This document shows, piece by piece, positions 59,638-64,000 of a stretch of 64,000 bases of DNA. How positions within the stretch are numbered: the first letter of the stretch is position 1; each line of letters starts with the position of its first letter. Below the pieces are notes generated by a model, which was given only the letters and a program-made list of their open reading frames with translations, had not been told where the DNA came from and did no database searches. The position numbers were made by a program, and so were the translations under genes. This DNA comes from Streptomyces rimosus (GTDB lineage: Bacteria > Actinomycetota > Actinomycetes > Streptomycetales > Streptomycetaceae): assembly GCF_008704655.1 (NCBI RefSeq), contig NZ_CP023688.1:5625001-5689000 (forward strand), written 5' to 3'.

Positions 59638-60821
59638 GTCGCTCCCGTCGTCGGTGCATCCGGTTCGGAGTGGGCCGGGAGGGTGGCGGCGATGCGCCAG
59701 CCGCCGTCCCGCGTCGGGCCGTACTCCAGGGTGCCGCCGAGCGCGGACATCCGTTCGGTCAGACCGAGCAGGCCGTAGCCGCTGGCCGGAAGGGCTGCTG
59801 GGGGTTCTGCTCCGGTCGGGGCCGGGGCGTTGCGTACCTCGACGGCGGTCTCGTGCGGTCCGTAACGCACCGTCACCCGCACCGGTGCGCCCGGCGCGTG
59901 CTTGCGGGCGTTGGTCAGGGCCTCCTGGACGAGCCGGTGGACGGCCAGGCGCCGGCCGGCGGGCAAACCGTGGCCGTCGCCCTCGATGTCGGCCTCGATC
60001 TTCTGGCTGGCGGCGCGCGCCTCGTCCAGCAGCGCGGAAAGTTCCCGCAGTCCCGGCACGCGGGAGGAGCCCGCCGCGGCCTGCTCCGGCTGCCCTTCGG
60101 TGTCGCGCAGCGCGCCCAGTACGTCCCGCAGGTCGCTGAGCGCCTCGGTCGAGGTGGTGCGCAGCAGCGCGAGCCGGTCCGCGACCGGTGCGGGCAGGGT
60201 GTCGGCGCGTCTTTGCAGGGCGCCGGTGTGCAGCGCGAGGACCGTCAGCCGGTGGGCGAGGACATCGTGCATCTCGGCGGCGATACGGGCGCGTTCGGTG
60301 AGCCGGGCCTGTTCGGCGCGGAGTTCGCGCTCCACCCGCAACTGCTCGACGCGCGCGGCGAGGGCGGCCTCCAGGCGGCGCCGGCTGCTCGCCCAGAGCC
60401 CCAGCGCGAGCACGATGCCCAGCGGCATCAGCGGGCCGTACGAACGGCTCATCCACAGGCTTTGCGGTGGCTGTACGAGGGCGTTCCCGGCCAGCGCGGC
60501 GGCCGCGGCCACGAAGGGGACGACCAGGCGGCCGTGGGCGACCAGATGGAAGAGCGCCACCAGGAGTGGCAGCACCATGCCCAATCCGGCGGCCAGCGCG
60601 ACCGTACAGACCAGGGCGACCGCCGGGTGACGGTAGCGCAGTGCCACCGACAGGGCTCCGGCGACGGCCAGGGCGACCTCCGGGCTCAGCACGGTCCCGC
60701 CCGCGCTGATGTACGCCTCCTGTCCGGCCTCCTGGGCGACGGCGGCCAGCAGCAGCGCCTCGGCCCACCAGGGCCAGCCGCGCTCCGTCCGCGCCAGGCC
60801 CGGCCTGCCCGGGTTTGTCAT
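59634..60821 (-). CDS. Sensor histidine kinase, HisKA_3 type
   Basis: A ~395-residue membrane kinase. The N-terminus has about five or six hydrophobic helices (PWWAEALLLAAVAQEAG, VALAVAGALSVALRYRHPAV, LGMVLPLLVALFHLVAHG, LMPLGIVLALGLWASSRRRL) with no large extracellular domain. The dimerisation/phosphotransfer helix carries the acceptor His in ERARIAAEMHDVLAHRLTVL. The HATPase domain has an N-box (VHRLVQEALTNARKHAPGAP) and the G-box SGYGLLGLTERMSALGG. ATG 60821 was chosen; GTG 60851 is an alternative. It is divergent from the methyltransferase gene. The signal is probably sensed within the membrane, which is an inference from topology. Confidence 0.92.
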   Translation of the reverse strand: MTNPGRPGLARTERGWPWWAEALLLAAVAQEAGQEAYISAGGTVLSPEVALAVAGALSVALRYRHPAVALVCTVALAAGLGMVLPLLVALFHLVAHGRLVVPFVAAAAALAGNALVQPPQSLWMSRSYGPLMPLGIVLALGLWASSRRRLEAALAARVEQLRVERELRAEQARLTERARIAAEMHDVLAHRLTVLALHTGALQRRADTLPAPVADRLALLRTTSTEALSDLRDVLGALRDTEGQPEQAAAGSSRVPGLRELSALLDEARAASQKIEADIEGDGHGLPAGRRLAVHRLVQEALTNARKHAPGAPVRVTVRYGPHETAVEVRNAPAPTGAEPPAALPASGYGLLGLTERMSALGGTLEYGPTRDGGWRIAATLPAHSEPDAPTTGAT

Positions 60822-60991
60822 CCCCGGTCTCGGCCTTGCCCGTTTCGTCACCTTCAGCACGCGTCGAGCATAGGGCTGCGACAGCGCACGCACATTCGAC
60901 CTACGGCCGCATCCGCCCCCTACTTTCGTACGGGGTGCCCCTCGCACAACGGCCGATGGGCCGGGCCCCGGCGCTTCCTAGCGTCACCAGC

Positions 60992-61675
60992 ATGAACGTG
61001 ACACCGGCCCCCGCCGCCCCCGCAAACCCCACCGTCACCGGCCCCGTGCGCTTCCTGCGCGAGGCGGCCCGCACCCCGCACACCACCGGCGCCGTGGCGG
61101 CCAGCAGCCCGTGGCTGGCCGCCCGTCTGGCCGCCCCGCTCGCCCGGGAGACGCGGCGGTCCGGCCGCCCGGCGGCCGTGCTGGAAGTGGGCGCGGGCAC
61201 CGGCCCGGTCACCCGCGCGCTGGCCGGCCTGCTGCGGCCCGCCGACCGCCTGGACGTGGTCGAGATCAACCCCCGCTTCGTGGCGGCCCTGAACGGCGCC
61301 CTGCGCACGGACGCCGCCCTGTCCGCGGCGGCCGACCGGATACGCATCCTCCCCGGATCGATCACCGACGTCCTCCTGGACCGCCGGTACGACGCGGTCG
61401 TCTCCGGCCTGCCGTTCACCAACTTCAAGCCGGACGAGGTCCGTACGATCCTGGACCGCTATCTGTCCGTGCTCCGGCCGGGCGGACACCTCACGTACTT
61501 CGCCTATCTGGGCACCGCGCCCGCCCGCGCGCTGGTGGCCGGCCGGTCCGAGGCGGCCCGGCACCGCGCCGTGGCCGGGGTGCTGGCCGAGTACGGGAAG
61601 CGGTACGGGCAGGGGCGCAGCACGGTGTGGCGCAATCTGCCACCGGCGTACGTACACCACCTGTGCGCCCCGTAA
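60992..61675 (+). CDS. Class I SAM-dependent methyltransferase (PmtA-like phospholipid N-methyltransferase)
   Basis: A 227-residue enzyme. VRFLREAARTPHTTGAVAAS (residues ~18-37) is the start typical of PmtA-type phospholipid methyltransferases, followed by the SAM loop AAVLEVGAGTGPVTRALAGL, acidic motif LDVVEINPRFVAALNGAL, the YDAVVSGLPFTNFKPDEV block and VLRPGGHLTYFAYLGTA. No signal or membrane segment is present. Start ATG 60992 has no strong ribosome-binding site. The family fits methylation of phosphatidylethanolamine, but rRNA-dimethylase-like relatives exist. It is divergent from the kinase. Confidence 0.8.
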   Translation: MNVTPAPAAPANPTVTGPVRFLREAARTPHTTGAVAASSPWLAARLAAPLARETRRSGRPAAVLEVGAGTGPVTRALAGLLRPADRLDVVEINPRFVAALNGALRTDAALSAAADRIRILPGSITDVLLDRRYDAVVSGLPFTNFKPDEVRTILDRYLSVLRPGGHLTYFAYLGTAPARALVAGRSEAARHRAVAGVLAEYGKRYGQGRSTVWRNLPPAYVHHLCAP

Positions 61676-61736
61676 ACCGAGCGCGCCACACAGCGAAAGC
61701 GAGTGCCCCCACGGCGGAGGCGAGTGCACCCGCACA

Positions 61737-61782
61737 GCAGAGGAGGGCCCGTCCCGAGATTCCGGGGCAGGCCCTCCTCTGC
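61737..61782. terminator. Hairpin between methyltransferase and sigma factor genes
   Basis: GCAGAGGAGGGCC (61737-61749) and GGCCCTCCTCTGC (61770-61782) are exact inverted copies over a 20-nt loop. They sit between convergent genes. Confidence 0.75.
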
Positions 61783-61836
61783 GCGGGCGTCAGCCGGGCC
61801 GTCGGGCCGGCTGCGACCGCGAGGTGGTCGCGGGGA

Positions 61837-62844
61837 TCACTCCTCGACCATCAGCCCCTTGCGGAGCCGTACCAGCGTGCGGGACAGCAGGCGCGAGACG
61901 TGCATCTGGGAGATGTTCAGTTCCTCGCCGATCTCCGACTGCGTCATGTTGGCGACGAAGCGGAGGGAGAGGATCTTGCGGTCGCGCGGCGGCAGCTCGG
62001 CGATCAGCGGCTTGAGGGACTCGACGTACTCGATGCCTTCGAGGCCGTGGTCCTCGTAGCCGATGCGGTCGGCCAGGGCTCCCTCGTTGTCGTCCTCCTC
62101 CGGCTGGGCGTCCAGCGAGCTGGCGGTGTACGCGTTGCTCGCCGCCATGCCCTCGACGACCTCGTCATTGGTGATGCCGAGGCGTTCGGCCAGCTCGCTC
62201 ACGGTGGGGGAGCGGTCCAGCTGCTGCGCCAGCTCGTCGCCGGCCTTGGCCAGGTCCAGACGCAGTTCCTGAAGGCGCCGGGGCACCCGCACGGACCAGC
62301 TGGTGTCGCGGAAGAAGCGCTTGATCTCGCCGACGATGGTCGGCATGGCGAACGTCGGGAATTCCACGCCCCGGCTGAGCTCGAAGCGGTCTATCGCCTT
62401 GATCAGGCCGATGGTGCCGACCTGGACGATGTCCTCCATGGGCTCGCTGCGGGAGCGGAACCGGGAGGCCGCGAACTTCACGAGCGCGAGGTTGAGTTCG
62501 ACCAGGGTGTTGCGGACGTACGCGAATTCGTGGGTGCCTTCCTCCAGCGATTCCAGTCGCTCGAAGAGGGTCTTGGACAGGGCCCGCGCGTCCAGCGGCC
62601 CCACCTCGTCGTACGGGGGGATCTCGGGCAGTCCGTCGATCCCGGGAATTCCCGTCGCGTCCGATTCGGACGATTCAGATGTGAGGTGCGGGGAACCAGA
62701 ACCGTGGGACCGGTCGGGCAGGGCGGCGTCGGCCAGGACGGCTTCGGTGAGAGCGGCCTTGGCGAGGGTGGTCTCTGACAAGGGAGTCGACGACGCGGTC
62801 TCCGTGGTGTCTTCGGTGCGCAATTCGTCGAGCCGGGGTGACAT
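61837..62844 (-). CDS. SigB/SigF/SigG-family RNA polymerase sigma factor
   Basis: A 335-residue alternative sigma factor. An N-terminal extension of ~75 residues rich in Ser/Thr/Ala/Glu precedes region 2 (LVKFAASRFRSRSEPMEDIV, VGTIGLIKAIDRFELSRGVE), region 3 (FFRDTSWSVRVPRRLQELRL) and region 4 (LPPRDRKILSLRFVANMTQS followed by EIGEELNISQMHVSRLLSRT). ATG 62844 follows GGAGG; upstream ATGs at 62856 and 62868 lack one. The divergent STAS protein and the anti-sigma-type ATPase downstream of it are the expected partner-switch components. Confidence 0.93.
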   Translation of the reverse strand: MSPRLDELRTEDTTETASSTPLSETTLAKAALTEAVLADAALPDRSHGSGSPHLTSESSESDATGIPGIDGLPEIPPYDEVGPLDARALSKTLFERLESLEEGTHEFAYVRNTLVELNLALVKFAASRFRSRSEPMEDIVQVGTIGLIKAIDRFELSRGVEFPTFAMPTIVGEIKRFFRDTSWSVRVPRRLQELRLDLAKAGDELAQQLDRSPTVSELAERLGITNDEVVEGMAASNAYTASSLDAQPEEDDNEGALADRIGYEDHGLEGIEYVESLKPLIAELPPRDRKILSLRFVANMTQSEIGEELNISQMHVSRLLSRTLVRLRKGLMVEE

Positions 62845-63105
62845 GTTGTCCTCCATCGTTCTCGGCATATGGCTGCCGATGCCTCTACGTGAAGCTGCGG
62901 TGTGCGGCGCCTCCAAAGCCGGCCGTTTCGAACGTGTCCTTACTACGCCTACCTGGCTTTGCCGGAAGATGGCAAGTGCGTGTTGTCCCGGTTTGCTGGT
63001 GATTGCGTATTGTTCGGCTACCAGCTGCCCGTATCGAAGGCGTAGTGTTCGGTCAGCGCAGTCGTAAGCAATCGGACGCCGAGACAGCAAGAGGGGTGCA
63101 CGCGC

Positions 63106-63474
63106 ATGGACCGCGGGACGGTCGGCAGTGCCAGTCGGGGACGGCTCAATGTCGCTATCCGGCATCAAGGTGCCAGCGCGATCGTGACCGTCGCGGGTGA
63201 GCTGGACCACCACACCGCGGAGCTGTTGCGTGAATCACTCGAGGGGTGCGTCGCCGACGGCTTCACGCGACTCGTCGTCGACTGCTCACAGCTGGAGTTC
63301 ATGGACTCCACCGGCCTGAACGTCCTGCTCGGCGCCCGCCTGAAGGCGGAGGCCGAGGGCGGCGGGGTGCATCTGGCCGGAATGCAGCCGGTGGTGGCGC
63401 GGGTCTTCGAGATCACAGGCGCGGACGCGGTGTTCACCGTGCACGACTCCCTCGACAAGGCTCTCGCCGACTGA
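63106..63474 (+). CDS. STAS-domain anti-sigma factor antagonist
   Basis: A 122-residue protein with a complete STAS fold: RLNVAIRHQGASAIVTVAGE, LDHHTAELLRESLEGCVADG, LVVDCSQLEFMDSTGLNVLL with the phospho-acceptor Ser (DSTGL), then VHLAGMQPVVARVFEITGAD. When unphosphorylated such proteins bind anti-sigma kinases and free the sigma factor. It is divergent from the SigB/F/G gene and followed by an ATPase of the anti-sigma type, suggesting one partner-switching module. A short direct repeat (GAATCTGT twice) lies between it and the next gene. Confidence 0.93.
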   Translation: MDRGTVGSASRGRLNVAIRHQGASAIVTVAGELDHHTAELLRESLEGCVADGFTRLVVDCSQLEFMDSTGLNVLLGARLKAEAEGGGVHLAGMQPVVARVFEITGADAVFTVHDSLDKALAD

Positions 63475-63655
63475 CGGAAGCGACGGGGGCGGTGCGGTCG
63501 CGGGGGTTCCCCTCGTGCGCGTTGCCCGCGTCACAACTTCCGTACCCAAGAAGTGGGTGTTCTCACGGTCCCGTCGGGCAGGAGACATCTGAATCTGTTG
63601 AATCTGTCAGGTAACCGCTATCCGTGAAATGGCGAATCGGTGAGGTGAAGCGCTG

Positions 63656-64000
63656 ATGAGCACCACCCGGCCGTACCCGCCGGGCGACCTCGGCCCGGAG
63701 CCGGGCAACGCCGGCGCTCCCTCCGCCTCCCCGGCCGTCCCGGCCGGCCAGATCCGCAGGCTGCGCCTGGCGGGTGTGCAGGGATCCGTTGCGCGGGCCC
63801 GTGACTTCGCCCGGCAGGCCCTCCATGACTGGGGCTGGCTCCCGGCTGCCGGCGCTGACCAGCGGGCCGCCGCCGAGGACGTCCTCCTCGTGGTATCCGA
63901 GCTGGTCACCAACGCCTGCCTGCACGCTGAGGGGCCGGAGGAACTGCGGCTGCGCAGCAACGCCAAGGTGCTGCGCCTCGAAGTGACCGACCTGGGCGCG
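63656..64000 (+). CDS. GHKL ATP-binding protein, anti-sigma kinase-like (3' end outside window)
   Basis: Only the first 115 codons are in the window. ATG 63656 is preceded by TGAGGTGAAG. After a ~30-residue Pro/Ser/Ala-rich N-terminus, the sequence RLRLAGVQGSVARARDFARQ, ALHDWGWLP and AAEDVLLVVSELVTNACLHA matches the RsbW-like HATPase_c family; SELVTNACLHA is the N-box that binds Mg-ATP. LRLRSNAKVLRLEVTDLG follows, leading toward the D-box. Such proteins bind and inhibit SigB/SigF-type sigma factors and phosphorylate STAS partners. The neighbouring genes supply both. Confidence 0.85.
   Translation, partial: MSTTRPYPPGDLGPEPGNAGAPSASPAVPAGQIRRLRLAGVQGSVARARDFARQALHDWGWLPAAGADQRAAAEDVLLVVSELVTNACLHAEGPEELRLRSNAKVLRLEVTDLGA

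Noticed and set aside
58990..60768. 592-codon frame joining response regulator and kinase region
   Set aside because: Only the part from 59637 has domain content in this frame. The rest is a shadow of the kinase, which is read in another frame.
61690..61736. Imperfect ~22-bp repeat (GCGAGTGC twice) after the methyltransferase gene
   Set aside because: Similarity is short and the register uncertain. It could be chance in GC-rich sequence, so it was not counted with the stop-spanning repeats.

Overview
The window is high-GC actinobacterial chromosome from a Streptomyces. It has strong G/C third-position bias, GTG starts and leaderless-looking genes. It also carries the developmental markers of the genus: bldA (the tRNA that reads UUA), rodlins, a chaplin, resuscitation-promoting factors, and SigB/SigF-type sigma-factor machinery. 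No phage, insertion sequence, CRISPR array or rRNA is visible.

Layout. 1-6.4 kb: a DUF2079 membrane protein, an HNH lipoprotein, a SurA-like lipoprotein, mazG, a divergent MFS/LysR pair and a DUF6479 protein. 6.4-17.3 kb: a P450, two rpf genes with structured leaders (one a c-di-AMP riboswitch), eno, a septum initiator, DUF501, a Ppx/GppA phosphatase, ndh behind a Rex-like operator, and cfa. 17.4-21.3 kb: an ABC exporter pair and bldA. 21.3-25.8 kb: a surface and morphogenesis cluster of a STAS protein, three rodlins, one chaplin and three unknown small proteins. 26-33 kb: a Bax-inhibitor-like protein, DUF4287, thiolase, SGNH hydrolase and cystathionine beta-synthase. 33.4-38.1 kb: a permease, a cysteine-dioxygenase-like enzyme and an amidohydrolase opposite a LacI regulator with paired operators. 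38.7-42.9 kb: a secreted protease whose gene has a TTA codon, a secreted aminopeptidase, a gene frameshifted by a 14-bp duplication, and an RpiR regulator.

43.6-58.3 kb is amino-acid catabolism. An amino-acid permease and a PLP decarboxylase lie opposite a hydroxyproline module (FAD dehydrogenase, fused Fe-S/FAD subunit, DapA-type deaminase, 4-hydroxyproline epimerase). Then comes a tight hut operon (hutU, an M20 amidohydrolase in the hutG position, hutF, hutI). The right end (58.4-64 kb) has a secreted protein, a two-component system, a PmtA-like methyltransferase, and a SigB/F/G sigma factor beside an anti-anti-sigma protein and an anti-sigma-type ATPase.

The most unusual features are short tandem repeats at or inside genes. 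In several genes the first repeat unit contains the stop codon (HNH lipoprotein, LysR, P450, eno). In others the repeats are in frame (ndh, the fused hydroxyproline dehydrogenase subunit, the M20 amidohydrolase). One is a frame-breaking duplication. The best candidate for an undescribed regulatory element is the rpfC leader, where one segment can pair perfectly either with the 5' end of the transcript or with the ribosome-binding site.
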